DNA of 43,312 nt from JBDKUD01 sp050943315 (GTDB lineage Bacteria; Bacillota; Syntrophomonadia; Syntrophomonadales; Syntrophomonadaceae), in contig JBMNOY010000013.1 in NCBI GenBank assembly GCA_050943315.1, forward strand, positions 1-43,312. The letters run 5' to 3'. The notes beneath the pieces were generated by a model. It ran no database searches. It saw only the letters and a program-made list of their open reading frames with translations, and had not been told where the DNA came from. Made by a program: the position numbers and the translations under genes. Positions 23,028 to 31,505 of this stretch are shown piece after piece. How positions within the stretch are numbered: the first letter of the stretch is position 1; each line of letters begins with the position of its first letter.

Positions 23028-24041
23028 TTAACACAGGTTTAATATGTTTTTATAGACCTCTATATAATCATTTACCATTCTTTCCTTACTAAAGCGTTCT
23101 TCTACCCAGTGACGGCAGTTGACACGATTTAATGCGGGAATTTCCTTAAGCTTTTCGGCGGCCTGTTTTACACTGGTTACCAAAAAACCAGTTACTCCGT
23201 CTTGAATTACTTCCGGCATAGAGCCACGGTTAAAAGCAATAACCGGGGTGCCACAGGCCATTGATTCAATTACACTTAAACCGAAAGGTTCATCAAAGTT
23301 AATCGGGTGCAGCAAAGCATAGGCTCCCTGCAAAAGTTGGTTGCGCTGCGATGGCCCCACGGAACCCAAATAAATTACATTGGTCCCGTCGACCCACGGA
23401 GCCACTTGTTGTTTCCAGTAGCGCTCATCCTGGATAATGCCGGCCATAATCAGCTTCATGCCAAAATCACGCGCGATTTTTATCGCCTCGGCGGTGCCTT
23501 TATCGTGGTGAATGCGCCCGAAATACAGCAGGTAATCACCAGGGGTATCATTAAAATCGAACAACTCAAGATCGATGCCGTGATAAACGGTGGCCGTATA
23601 TTTAAGTTCCGGACTGCGATCAGCATTACTTATGGAGACGTAGAAATTGTTCCGGTTGTATTGCTTATAAACCGGTAGTATTTTAGCGCTGGAAAACCCA
23701 TGAATCGTTGTAACCATAGGTGTTCTGACCAGGCGGCTATAAGTAAGCGGTAAAAAATCATAATTATTGTGGATAATATCGAATTTTCCGGCTTGTTCAA
23801 AAAGATGGGCAATGTGCAGGCATTCCCAGACTTTGGGATCCAGATCCTTGTTCTCTTCATAGGGGAGCGGGCATATATATTCAAGTTGGGCATTAGTTAA
23901 AGAATTACCCGTAGCAAAAAGGGTGACTTCCAGGCCTTTTTCTACCAGGCCTTCGGTTATCAAAGAGGTTACAGTCTCCCAGGGTCCATAGTGGCTTGGG
24001 GGGGTACGCCAGGCTATGGGCGATAATACTGCTATTTTCAC
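23028..24041 (-). CDS. Family 4 glycosyltransferase
   Basis: The 337-residue GT-B protein has the EPFGLSVIESMACGTPVIAF segment, containing the paired-glutamate motif that binds the nucleotide sugar. The YFGRIHHDKG strand begins the C-terminal domain, and the N-terminal WETVTSLITEGL loop is typical of retaining GT4 enzymes. Donor and acceptor are unknown. Its GTG start directly follows the stop codon of the upstream glycoside hydrolase gene, and its ribosome site AAAGGAG lies within that gene's last codons. The two are therefore translationally coupled and probably act on the same glycan. Confidence 0.92.
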   Translation of the reverse strand: MKIAVLSPIAWRTPPSHYGPWETVTSLITEGLVEKGLEVTLFATGNSLTNAQLEYICPLPYEENKDLDPKVWECLHIAHLFEQAGKFDIIHNNYDFLPLTYSRLVRTPMVTTIHGFSSAKILPVYKQYNRNNFYVSISNADRSPELKYTATVYHGIDLELFDFNDTPGDYLLYFGRIHHDKGTAEAIKIARDFGMKLIMAGIIQDERYWKQQVAPWVDGTNVIYLGSVGPSQRNQLLQGAYALLHPINFDEPFGLSVIESMACGTPVIAFNRGSMPEVIQDGVTGFLVTSVKQAAEKLKEIPALNRVNCRHWVEERFSKERMVNDYIEVYKNILNLC

Positions 24042-25259
24042 CTAATTACTCCTTTGCTTTAGTGCTTGCTTATATTTTTTATAGAGCCGGATGAGATTAT
24101 TCCGGGGGTTATCGTAGAAGCTGGTTCTATCTTCCCCTTCCAACCAGGAAAATGCTTTTAAAGACAGATTAACCGGTGGGCGGTTGTGCCCCAAATTGCC
24201 GCCTAGCACTTCAACAACCGGTTTTGGGGTTCGGTCATAGCGAAAAATACCAAAGTGTCTTTCATGAAGGTTTTTATCCAATGGCGGATAGTTCCACAAT
24301 TCGGGTATATAATCGGCATAACACCATATCATACAACCTATCATGTTTTCCTCATATAAACGGGATATTGCCCGGCGATAAAACTGAGCAACGACATCCT
24401 CTGCTCCCAGAGGGCATTTAGAGCCGGACAAGTCGGGCCAGGGGGTTAAGCGGGGAGCAGTGGGAGCTCCGAATTCCTGGAATAGTACCGGCTTTTTTCC
24501 CAGCCAGGCTGTAACCAGGCCAAGAAAGGGCAATACGTCAACATCGTAGGTATCTGTGCTCCAGGACAGGTAAAAAGGATAGCCATGCATAGATAAAAAG
24601 TCACAAAAAAGAGCTGCATCCTGTGGCCCCAGGTGGCGGTTTTCTTCCAGATCTTCAGCATGCATCCCAAGTGTAACGGGAACTTTGCCGCTGTAACGAT
24701 TGATTAGGTAAGTCATACTACCCAGCCACCGATGAGCGTACTCAGCAGAGGGAGGGATTACACAGTTGGAGGCTTCATTACCCAGGTCGTAGGCAGTTAT
24801 AGCTTCATGGTCTTTAAGGGCGCTGCATACCTCTTGCACCTGATAGCCCTGAGCTTCTATAATGTCTTTTTCAGTATAAAAATTTCTAATTTGCGCTCCA
24901 CAAATACGGCTGTCACTAAAAACCGGGAAACGGCCCGCAGAGTTTTGCCCAGTAAGCATCCACCCCGGCATCCAGTTTACTCCACTCATATGCCCGCAAA
25001 AAAAGGTTGGCATTAGAGATAAACTAAAAGTTTTGGCCAAATCGGCAACCGCGCACAAATTATCTATGGCCCTCCTGGATATCAGGTCAGGACGGGGCTG
25101 AAAGTCTTCCCAGGTTAGAAAAATGCGTACAACCTTTATTCCCGCCTGTTTTAGCCTGGCAAAGTCTTCGCGCACTTCCTCGATATCGAACTTCTTCCAC
25201 CAGTACATGGCTTTTTTAGCCGGCCAATAGTTAATGCCGACAAAAAAAGTTTTATCCAT
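24042..25259 (-). CDS. Clan GH-A glycoside hydrolase (cellulase-like)
   Basis: The protein of about 405 residues has a TIM-barrel glycosidase pattern. It begins FVGINYWPAKKAMYWWKKFD, has RIFLTWEDFQP, the acid/base glutamate in DLGNEASN and a candidate nucleophile in LFQEFGAP. No signal peptide is seen, so it probably acts inside the cell or on a cytoplasmic glycoside. GH5-like mannanase/endoglucanase families are the closest impression. ATG 25259 has a GGAGG eleven bases upstream; an in-frame ATG at 25277 precedes that site. It is coupled to the glycosyltransferase gene. Confidence 0.83.
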   Translation of the reverse strand: MDKTFFVGINYWPAKKAMYWWKKFDIEEVREDFARLKQAGIKVVRIFLTWEDFQPRPDLISRRAIDNLCAVADLAKTFSLSLMPTFFCGHMSGVNWMPGWMLTGQNSAGRFPVFSDSRICGAQIRNFYTEKDIIEAQGYQVQEVCSALKDHEAITAYDLGNEASNCVIPPSAEYAHRWLGSMTYLINRYSGKVPVTLGMHAEDLEENRHLGPQDAALFCDFLSMHGYPFYLSWSTDTYDVDVLPFLGLVTAWLGKKPVLFQEFGAPTAPRLTPWPDLSGSKCPLGAEDVVAQFYRRAISRLYEENMIGCMIWCYADYIPELWNYPPLDKNLHERHFGIFRYDRTPKPVVEVLGGNLGHNRPPVNLSLKAFSWLEGEDRTSFYDNPRNNLIRLYKKYKQALKQRSN

Positions 25260-25328
25260 CAGTGCAGCAACCTCCATCAAGGTAACACGTTTATTTTTAC
25301 CAGCCGGGCAGCAAGGTATTCTCCTAAA

Positions 25329-26360
25329 TCATATTTCCCCAACCAGGGCTATTATTACATAGTCACCTTCTACCCGGGCCAGGACCTTGAGGGGATAATC
25401 TCGGCTATTTTTAAATTTAAAGTCGATAGAGCCCCAGGCAACGGTAGCATCCCTGCCGGCAGGAACATAGGCGACTGCTAAACTGTGCCGGCGTCTTTCG
25501 ATAATGGTTAGATTTGCTTCCAGAACGGCATTATAAAGAGTACTTGCGGTCTGGCATATCCCCCCCCCGATGCCCTGAATTACCTGTTTACCGGAAAAAA
25601 TAGGTGCTGACTGGTAGCCTTTGGCGGCTGTTCTTTCACCTACGGTCTGGTTGAAGGAAAACACTTCACCAGGTGCCAGGACCTTCCCATTAATGCTGGC
25701 ACAGGACAATTGTATGTTATTGGTACGCGAAGCCTGTTTACTTAAAAGTTTGGTATAGTACCCGGAAACAAAAGTTTGGTTGGGGGCCAGGGTAACAAGT
25801 CCCGAGGTTTCAGAAATAACCCCCCAAGTACCCTGGGGTTGTGGGGGCACAATTGCAGGTTCGGGCAGGGCGTCAATAGGAATAGCGTTCCCGCTAAAAT
25901 CAGGACTCTGTAGTATTATCATGTTTAAAGGCGCATGATAAGATATGTTATAACCCATGGCTTCAGATACGATTCTTAAGGGAACCAGAACCTCATTATT
26001 AGAGCTGTAATAAGGGAAGGCGTTAGCATTTACAAATAAGGAATTGAAGGTATAGTTGCTTTCGCCTATCTGCATGGTCAGGTCTACATTTTCTTTGTAA
26101 ATCTTAATGTGGTTTTCCTCCAATACCTCGGTTTGGCAGGCGAAAATTTCGGCGATATTGGGAAGGGTGATCATGGTGTGGTAGTTATTGTTAATACAGG
26201 CGGGGGTGGTAAAAAACAGTTCCCGGCCGTCCAAGGCCAGGCGCACATCCTTAATTTTGGCAGGGGCGATGTTCTCATAGGCCATACCATTAGTAACCAT
26301 AAACAGATTAACCAACAGGCCGCCCAGTACCAAAAGGATAAATAAATTAGCCTTTTTCAT
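25329..26360 (-). CDS. Secreted VanW-family protein with copper-amine-oxidase-like N-terminal domain
   Basis: The 343-residue protein has a hydrophobic signal segment (about 5-25). A copper amine oxidase N-terminal-like domain follows (about 35-155, ending VLVPLRIVSEAMGYNISY), a common extracellular module in Firmicutes. The VanW domain comes next (about 195-340; SFNQTVGERT, GGGICQTASTLYNA). VanW proteins relate to the cell envelope and to glycopeptide-resistance clusters, but their activity is unclear. The codons for GGG in GGGICQ form an uninterrupted run of nine G on the coding strand, a possible slippage site. AAAGGAAG precedes the ATG. Confidence 0.92.
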   Translation of the reverse strand: MKKANLFILLVLGGLLVNLFMVTNGMAYENIAPAKIKDVRLALDGRELFFTTPACINNNYHTMITLPNIAEIFACQTEVLEENHIKIYKENVDLTMQIGESNYTFNSLFVNANAFPYYSSNNEVLVPLRIVSEAMGYNISYHAPLNMIILQSPDFSGNAIPIDALPEPAIVPPQPQGTWGVISETSGLVTLAPNQTFVSGYYTKLLSKQASRTNNIQLSCASINGKVLAPGEVFSFNQTVGERTAAKGYQSAPIFSGKQVIQGIGGGICQTASTLYNAVLEANLTIIERRRHSLAVAYVPAGRDATVAWGSIDFKFKNSRDYPLKVLARVEGDYVIIALVGEI

Positions 26361-26491
26361 TAATCATCTTCCTTTGCCGTAATATTGTTAACCATAATTT
26401 ACAATATTTACCTGCAAAGAAAAAAGGAATAAAGTCGTAAGGCCAACAAAAATTAGTGCAATATTCGTCTTTATCCCGGGGCAATAAATAA

Positions 26492-26514
26492 AAGGGAGCA
26501 AGGTTTGCTCCCTT
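26492..26514 (-). terminator. Intrinsic terminator after the CotF-like genes
   Basis: On the minus strand a perfect 10-base-pair stem (AAGGGAGCAA / TTGCTCCCTT, three-base loop) is followed by a TTATTTATT tract. It lies 14 bases beyond the stop codon of the CotF-like gene. Confidence 0.8.
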
Positions 26515-26527
26515 CGATACGTATTAT

Positions 26528-26782
26528 TTAGACACCCAGTTGTGATTTTACGGATTGGATATCCTGGGGATTGGCATTGGTAGCCGGTTTGTAGAAACCT
26601 TTTTGGTTGGCTAATTGGAAAAGCTGGTAGTGGAATTGTTCATCAGAGTTTCTAATCTGCTGCAGGGTCTGGCGCAATTGCTGGTTAGTTGTTTCACTAA
26701 TTGTGGTCGTATAAGTGTTTAAACTGCCCTTAACCATGGACAGAACATCATTCACCATTTCCTTGTCTTGCATGTGATTCAT
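26528..26782 (-). CDS. CotF-like spore coat protein
   Basis: The 84-residue helical protein (MNHMQDKEMVNDVLSMVKG..., then HYQLFQLANQKGFYKPA) fits the spore coat CotF family of ferritin-like short bundles in Clostridia and Bacilli. It supports a spore-forming host. GGGAGGT lies nine bases before the ATG. The gene follows another small gene of the same kind by about 20 bases, so the two are likely one transcript. Confidence 0.82.
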   Translation of the reverse strand: MNHMQDKEMVNDVLSMVKGSLNTYTTTISETTNQQLRQTLQQIRNSDEQFHYQLFQLANQKGFYKPATNANPQDIQSVKSQLGV

Positions 26783-26803
26783 AGAGAATATACCTCCCTC
26801 ATT

Positions 26804-26986
26804 TTAGCCTAAAAATGTTAACAACTTTTGCCGGGTCTGGGATGCGGACTGGGCAGATTGTTGGAACATTTGCCTGACTTGCTGATCCTGAGCCTGTGAA
26901 GCATACCAATTAAGTTTCTTTTCCGCGGTTTCATGGGCACCTATTAATTGCCTTAAGCTCTGCAGTTCTGTTTGAGTTAAATTCAC
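26804..26986 (-). CDS. Small helical CotF-associated protein
   Basis: About 60 residues, Gln-rich and helical (MNLTQTELQSLRQLIGAHETAEKK by position, ending RQKLLTFLG). It resembles the short N-terminal halves of CotF-type coat proteins and is encoded directly before one. GTG 26986 is preferred because AAGGGG lies eight bases upstream; an earlier in-frame GTG at 26995 has no spacing. Its function in the spore coat is inferred from the neighbour. Confidence 0.65.
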   Translation of the reverse strand: MNLTQTELQSLRQLIGAHETAEKKLNWYASQAQDQQVRQMFQQSAQSASQTRQKLLTFLG

Positions 26987-27114
26987 ATAAAACACCCCTT
27001 TGCAATTTTTTCACACACTATTAGGTTGTCAAAAACCGGTTGAGGCTATTCTGGCAAAAAAAGAAAAAAAAAAAAGGAAGTAAAAAAATTGACCTCCAAG
27101 AATTAACAAAGGAT

Positions 27115-28434
27115 TTATCCGACTATAATTCTGCCTTCAGGATAGGCAATGTCCGGTTGCTTCTGTTTATATGCCAGGGCATAACCAATAGTTAATGGCC
27201 CCAGGCGTCCGGTAAACATGGTAATAATAATAACAATTCGTCCCCATGAGTCCAGATTAGGGGTAAGTCCCAGAGTAGGCCCAGAGGTTCCAAATGCTGA
27301 GGCGGATTCAAAAAGTAACCAAATAAAATCATAATTATTTGTTAAGGAAAGTAAGCCGGCTACCAAAAAAACCGTCATTCCGGCAAGTAATATTATACTT
27401 AATCCACTTAGGACATCACTATAGGGTATGCGCCGTCTAAAAATTTCCGTGTCCCTCTTGCCTCGCAGAAGGCATAAAATGGCTGCTAACATTAAAGCAA
27501 AAGTGGAGGTTTTAATACCACCGGCGGTCGAACCTGGCGAACCACCGATAAACATCAAAACGATTACTAATAGTTGGGTTGGTAGTAACATCGAATTTAA
27601 ATCAATAGTATTAAAACCGGCGCCACGGGGAGATACGGATTGGAAATAAGCTGACATCAGCTTAACACCGGGAGATAAGTGGTTTAAGCTATTATGGTAT
27701 TCCAAAATGAAGATAGCCAGCGTACCGGTAATGATTAAGACCAGTGTAGTTAATAGCACTACACGGCTATGCAGGGATAAGCTGTGTGACTGGCGGTAGT
27801 GATATAGCTCATAGAGCACTAAAAAACCGAGTCCGCCAATTACTATAATACTGGTAATAACCAGGTTTACAAGGATATCTCCGGTATATCCGGTAAGACT
27901 CCTAAAGTCACCGAAGAGGTCCATACCACAGCTATTAAAGGCGGAAATTGAATGAAAAAGCCCATACCAGGCAGCTTTACCGGCACCCATGTCTGGAATC
28001 CAGTGTAGGGCAAGAATAATAGCGCCAATAATCTCAATAGAAAATGAGACTATTAAAAGATACCTAAAAATATCTACTATGCCCTGAACAGATGTTTTAC
28101 CAATAGCTTGCTGCATGGCAATTCTTTGCCGGAACTGAATTTTCTTACCCAACAGCAAGGCAAAAAAAGTAGCGAAAGACATTATACCCAGACCGCCGAT
28201 TTGAATTAACAGCAAGATAACTGTTTGTCCGAAAGCTGTCCAATGGGTACCGGTATCAACGACCACCAGCCCGGTAACACACACCGCTGAGGTGGCTGTG
28301 AAAAGAGAAGTCAGAAAATCCGGATTACCCTGCCTGACTGCCCATGGGGTAGTTAATAAAATACTGCCCACTAAAATAGCGCCCATGAACCCGAGTACCA
28401 TTAATTGTGGGGGGGATAAATGTTTGTTAGTCAT
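27115..28434 (-). CDS. ktrB: KtrB/TrkH-type potassium uptake channel subunit
   Basis: The 439-residue polytopic protein has the repeated pore motifs of the Trk/Ktr family: TSAVCVTGL in the first pore, NSCGMDLFG and SPRGAGFNT in the middle ones, and SAFGTSGPTLGL in the last. Each Gly contributes to the selectivity filter. It moves potassium with sodium or proton help and is gated by the KtrA ring. It starts about 20 bases after ktrA and is co-transcribed. The ribosome site is weak, so translation may be coupled. Confidence 0.95.
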   Translation of the reverse strand: MTNKHLSPPQLMVLGFMGAILVGSILLTTPWAVRQGNPDFLTSLFTATSAVCVTGLVVVDTGTHWTAFGQTVILLLIQIGGLGIMSFATFFALLLGKKIQFRQRIAMQQAIGKTSVQGIVDIFRYLLIVSFSIEIIGAIILALHWIPDMGAGKAAWYGLFHSISAFNSCGMDLFGDFRSLTGYTGDILVNLVITSIIVIGGLGFLVLYELYHYRQSHSLSLHSRVVLLTTLVLIITGTLAIFILEYHNSLNHLSPGVKLMSAYFQSVSPRGAGFNTIDLNSMLLPTQLLVIVLMFIGGSPGSTAGGIKTSTFALMLAAILCLLRGKRDTEIFRRRIPYSDVLSGLSIILLAGMTVFLVAGLLSLTNNYDFIWLLFESASAFGTSGPTLGLTPNLDSWGRIVIIITMFTGRLGPLTIGYALAYKQKQPDIAYPEGRIIVG

Positions 28435-28454
28435 TATTGTCGATCTCTTTCCTG

Positions 28455-29114
28455 CTAGGATTCCAATTTACCTATTTTCTCCAGATCACTGTTGTTCCCA
28501 AGGGTCACCAGAATATCACCACGGCTTATTTTTTGCTCGCGGCCGGGAGCCACAATAATATTCTCATTATGTTTAATAGCCAGAACGGTAACTCCCATTT
28601 TCTCACCCAGTTTTAACTCCAGCAAAGTTTTCCCGGAGAAAGACTTGGGTGCCACCAGTTCCATAATACTGTAATCGGTTGACAGCTTTACTTGTTCCAG
28701 AATATTCTCGGAAATTAATGACCGGGCTAATTTAATGGCCATATCTCTTTCCGGGTAAATTACCAGGTCGGCTCCTATCTTCTCAAGTACCTTGCCATGC
28801 AGCTCATTCTGGGCTTTGGCAATAACCGTTTTAACTCCCATTTCTTTGAGAATAATGGTAGCCAATATATTAGCCTGAATATTATGCCCTATTGCTACTA
28901 TCACAACATCAAAATTTCTTATCCCCAGTGATTTTAAAGCCTGTTCATCCATAGCATCAGCCTGGACTGCATGAGTAGCTATGTCCGCAGCATCATTAAC
29001 TCGCTCCCGGTCAGTGTCTATGGCAAGTACTTCGCAGCCGTTTCTGCTCAGTTCGCCTATTAAGCTCTCCCCAAAGCGACCCAGACCAATTACAGCGAAT
29101 TGCTTATTTTTCAA
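28455..29114 (-). CDS. ktrA: KtrA/TrkA-type regulator of potassium uptake
   Basis: The 219-residue cytoplasmic RCK protein has an N-terminal Rossmann domain (QFAVIGLGRFGESL, then VLAIDTD) and a C-terminal RCK_C domain (about 135-217). KtrA gates KtrB in response to ATP/ADP and often cyclic di-AMP. TTG 29114 is chosen because AGAGGAG lies six bases upstream and the product then begins MKNKQFAVIG like the family. A longer reading to 29168 is possible but lacks a ribosome site. It is the first gene of the ktrAB operon. Confidence 0.94.
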   Translation of the reverse strand: MKNKQFAVIGLGRFGESLIGELSRNGCEVLAIDTDRERVNDAADIATHAVQADAMDEQALKSLGIRNFDVVIVAIGHNIQANILATIILKEMGVKTVIAKAQNELHGKVLEKIGADLVIYPERDMAIKLARSLISENILEQVKLSTDYSIMELVAPKSFSGKTLLELKLGEKMGVTVLAIKHNENIIVAPGREQKISRGDILVTLGNNSDLEKIGKLES

Positions 29115-29403
29115 ACTAATACTCCTCTCTAAAACTTTTTTGACCAAGTTGTCTGCATCCTGATACAATTCTAGGCATTCCCGAAAAGATAATAGCTAAT
29201 TGCTTTTCAGGCCTAATGATAACCTATTTTAAAGAAATCTGTAAAACGAAGTATTACTTGTTTTAGGGCTATAGCTTTAAAATAAGCCCTTATTGAATTA
29301 TAATAATAAATTTTAATTGAAAGTTGCAAGCAGTAAATTATAATGAAAAATATGTTTACATTAGTTTTTAATAAACAGATTCAGTTTATTTAAGGGGAAT
29401 TAT

Positions 29404-29994
29404 ATGCTGGAGATTTTTGCTGGTTCGATGCAATATTTCCTGATTCATGGTATTGCCGGTCTTTTCCTGCTGTCCTTTCTGGAAACATCGTTTCTTCCGG
29501 TCCCTGCCGATGTTTTGCTGATAATAATGGGATTAATGAACCGGAACATGGCCATGTGCTATGCTCTAGTGGCTATTATTGGTTCATCCCTGGGGGGAAT
29601 ACTTACATATATTATCGGTTTTAGAGCTCGTTCCCAACTATTAGTTAAGTGGGTGCCGAAAAAGCGTATTGAAAAGATTGAACAGCTTATAGAAAAGTAT
29701 GGCGGGTGGGCATTGTTAGTGGTAGGTTTTACACCTGTTTCATATACCGCCGGGCTATTTAAACTTAACTGGATAATTTTTTTGGTCACTTTTATAACCG
29801 GGCGTGCGATTAAATTTGTTATCGAAGCTGTTTTAATTATAGTATTGGGGGAAAAGGCTGCCGAGTTGCTCAAATATCATCATGCGGAATTAACGGCTCT
29901 AATAAGTGCAATTATAGCTGGCATGGTCATAATTACCTATTTAACATACAAGCTTTTTAGAAATTACCATAAGAGGAAAAGGAACATAATTTAG
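29404..29994 (+). CDS. DedA/YqaA-family membrane protein
   Basis: The 196-residue protein has four to five hydrophobic helices. The family signature is visible as FLETSFLPVPADVLLIIMG, followed by GSSLGGILTYIIGF and GGWALLVVGFTPVSYTAGLF. DedA relatives flip undecaprenyl or phospholipid carriers across the membrane; this shorter YqaA/SNARE-associated type is less well studied. GGGGA lies before the ATG. An inverted repeat (AATAAAC / GTTTATT, 29370-29390) sits just upstream. Confidence 0.88.
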   Translation: MLEIFAGSMQYFLIHGIAGLFLLSFLETSFLPVPADVLLIIMGLMNRNMAMCYALVAIIGSSLGGILTYIIGFRARSQLLVKWVPKKRIEKIEQLIEKYGGWALLVVGFTPVSYTAGLFKLNWIIFLVTFITGRAIKFVIEAVLIIVLGEKAAELLKYHHAELTALISAIIAGMVIITYLTYKLFRNYHKRKRNII

Positions 29995-30076
29995 CTCAAT
30001 TATGGATAAAGGCAAATAGCATAATGCTTCTATGCATGGGGAAAATATAATGTGAGTTAAAATAATGTAAGAGGAG

Positions 30077-30208
30077 ATGATTAAAATTATTGGAAACGAT
30101 AATAGAACCGGCAAATTTGAAAACTATGAAGAATTTTTAAACCGGACGGGAAGAGAAAATAATACCGAAAGCCTTAGAATCTGGATGAATGAACACGACC
30201 TTCCCTAA
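30077..30208 (+). CDS. Small hypothetical protein, 43 residues
   Basis: A short open frame encodes a charged peptide (MIKIIGNDNRTGKFENYEEF..., ending WMNEHDLP). It follows GAGGAG directly, with no spacing to the ATG, so the true start may be one of the following codons. It lies between the dedA-type gene and a strong terminator, which suggests it is expressed with dedA. I do not recognise the family. Confidence 0.4.
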   Translation: MIKIIGNDNRTGKFENYEEFLNRTGRENNTESLRIWMNEHDLP

Positions 30209-30222
30209 CACCAGTAACTCAA

Positions 30223-30257
30223 ACATCCGTAAAGCAAGCTTTACGGATGTTTTTTTT
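30223..30257 (+). terminator. Intrinsic terminator after the dedA-type gene and small ORF
   Basis: A perfect 13-base-pair stem (ACATCCGTAAAGC / GCTTTACGGATGT, two-base gap) ends in a run of eight T. It is a textbook Rho-independent terminator. Confidence 0.9.
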
Positions 30258-30440
30258 CCAGCTCAAAAAAAAGGATTTTTTAAATATCTGTCGAATAGGA
30301 ATTATTAAAAATGAATATACCATATCTTCGAGCCAGTTAATCTAAGGGCTTAACAGGTCTATGATTTGGTGGCCAATGGGTCAAAACAAGAAATTGTTTG
30401 GCCTCCCGTGTTGGAAAGAAGTAAGTGGTTTACGTATATT

Positions 30441-30561
30441 AAAGACACGGGTGACCGTGTCTTTTGTTATAAAGACTGGCTTAAATCGTTGAAGTTTGCA
30501 GCAAAGGCTTTACGTTTAGGGTCTAGTCATTTAGGTTGGATTTATCCAACCTATTTTTTTT
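30441..30561 (+). ncRNA. Candidate trans-acting small RNA complementary to the ferredoxin-AOR mRNA
   Basis: A plausible sigma-A promoter (TTGGAA, 18 bases, TATATT at 30435-30440) would start an RNA near 30447. The region holds a hairpin (AAAGACACGG / CCGTGTCTTT, 30441-30464). Next is a 35-base block (30485-30519) that is complementary, with two mismatches and 25 consecutive matches, to the ferredoxin mRNA 23-57 bases before the aor ATG. A strong terminator at 30532-30561 closes it. An earlier terminator at 30223-30257 isolates the region from dedA. A short frame spans it but crosses both hairpins. The alternative is a decayed duplicate of the ferredoxin gene end. Confidence 0.5.
30532..30561 (+). 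terminator. Intrinsic terminator with no upstream protein gene
   Basis: A perfect 9-base-pair stem (TAGGTTGGA / TCCAACCTA, four-base loop) is followed by eight T (30554-30561). It implies that a plus-strand transcript begins between the terminator at 30257 and here. Confidence 0.85.
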
Positions 30562-30596
30562 AATGGTAAAATATACAGTAAAATGCATAGAAGGGA

Positions 30597-31166
30597 ATGT
30601 TAATATTGAAACGAATTACCAATTATTTTCTTAAAGGGTTACTGTTTATGGTGCCCATTGCCTTAACACTTTATATCTTCTACCTGATTTTTACCAAGAT
30701 TGATAACCTGCTTAAGATCCCCATTCCCGGTTTGGGGATAGTACCCGGGGTTGGTTTTATTGCTACCCTGCTATTAATCACCGTAGTTGGCTTTTTAGTC
30801 TCTAATTTTTTAACCAAAAAAATAATGCTTCTAGCAGATAAGTTATTGAATAATCTGCCTCTGGTGAAACTTCTCTACTCCTCCATTAAAGACCTGATTA
30901 ATGCTTTTGTAGGGGACAAAAAGAGTTTTAATAAGCCTGTTTTAGTGCGGCTTTCAAAAGACGGCTCGGCCTATGCCCTGGGCTTTATTACCTGCGCATC
31001 GCTCGAAAACCTGGGCTTGAAGGATCTTGTAGCCGTTTATATTCCCCAATCCTATAACTTTGCCGGCAACTTGCTGCTATTCCCCCGGGAACAGGTGCAG
31101 CTGCTTCAAGTTAGCAGTTCGGAGGTAATGACCTTTATTGTGTCCGGTGGAGTGGCAAAAAGTTAA
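30597..31166 (+). CDS. DUF502-family membrane protein
   Basis: The 189-residue protein has two transmembrane helices (about 15-35 and 52-72) and the DUF502 pattern FLKGLLFMVPIALTLYIFY, then PGLGIVPGVGF and LPLVKLLYSSIKDL. The cytoplasmic or external C-terminal part ends with SSEVMTFIVSGGV. The function of this family is not known. The ATG at 30597 is close to AAGGG; TTG at 30606 (MKRITNYF) is an alternative with better spacing. A terminator follows. Confidence 0.9.
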   Translation: MLILKRITNYFLKGLLFMVPIALTLYIFYLIFTKIDNLLKIPIPGLGIVPGVGFIATLLLITVVGFLVSNFLTKKIMLLADKLLNNLPLVKLLYSSIKDLINAFVGDKKSFNKPVLVRLSKDGSAYALGFITCASLENLGLKDLVAVYIPQSYNFAGNLLLFPREQVQLLQVSSSEVMTFIVSGGVAKS

Positions 31167-31197
31167 TATTCTAGCATTTTTTTAGTTCCTAAAGTTA

Positions 31198-31244
31198 CCT
31201 GGCGCTGAGTCCATCATTTCAATAGACTCGGTGCCAGGCTTTTT
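31198..31244 (+). terminator. Intrinsic terminator after the DUF502 gene
   Basis: A long stem (CCTGGCGCTGAGTC at 31198-31211 with GACTCGGTGCCAGG at 31225-31238, one mismatch) with a 13-base loop is followed by CTTTTTC. Confidence 0.82.
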
Positions 31245-31331
31245 CATGGAATTAGGTTGGTTATTTGCCGCAAGAATAAGAAAAAATATATATGTAGATG
31301 AGTTTTACTAATCAGTAAACTCAAAATGAAA

Positions 31332-31505
31332 CTAGAAAGGGATTATTGAAATGGTTGATGTCATAAAAAAACCTAACCGATTGAATTTGATATTCAAAAA
31401 GGTCTGAACTTCCTTGCTTCGTTTATAACTTTCAGTCATCAGCTTGATAATCTCATCTTTTGGCATTTCCTTAAGTATCTTTCGTAATTCGGTTACTTTT
31501 AGCAT
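31332..31505 (-). pseudogene. Truncated DUF6155-like gene fragment
   Basis: A 57-codon frame encodes MLKVTELRKILKEMPKDEII..., then LMTESYKRSKEVQTFLNIKFN. This is the N-terminal pattern I associate with DUF6155-type proteins, which are normally well over 100 residues. After KFN the sequence turns unrelated and stops, so it is probably a truncated remnant. A GGAAAGGGA site precedes the ATG. The family name is from memory and uncertain. Confidence 0.4.

Noticed and set aside
29169..29403. Cyclic-di-AMP riboswitch upstream of ktrAB
   Set aside because: The position would be sensible, but I could not find the conserved core by eye.
30366..30563. Plus-strand open frame of 65 codons
   Set aside because: It crosses a hairpin and a strong terminator, has no ribosome site, and its C-terminus is encoded by the terminator; a small RNA explains the region better.
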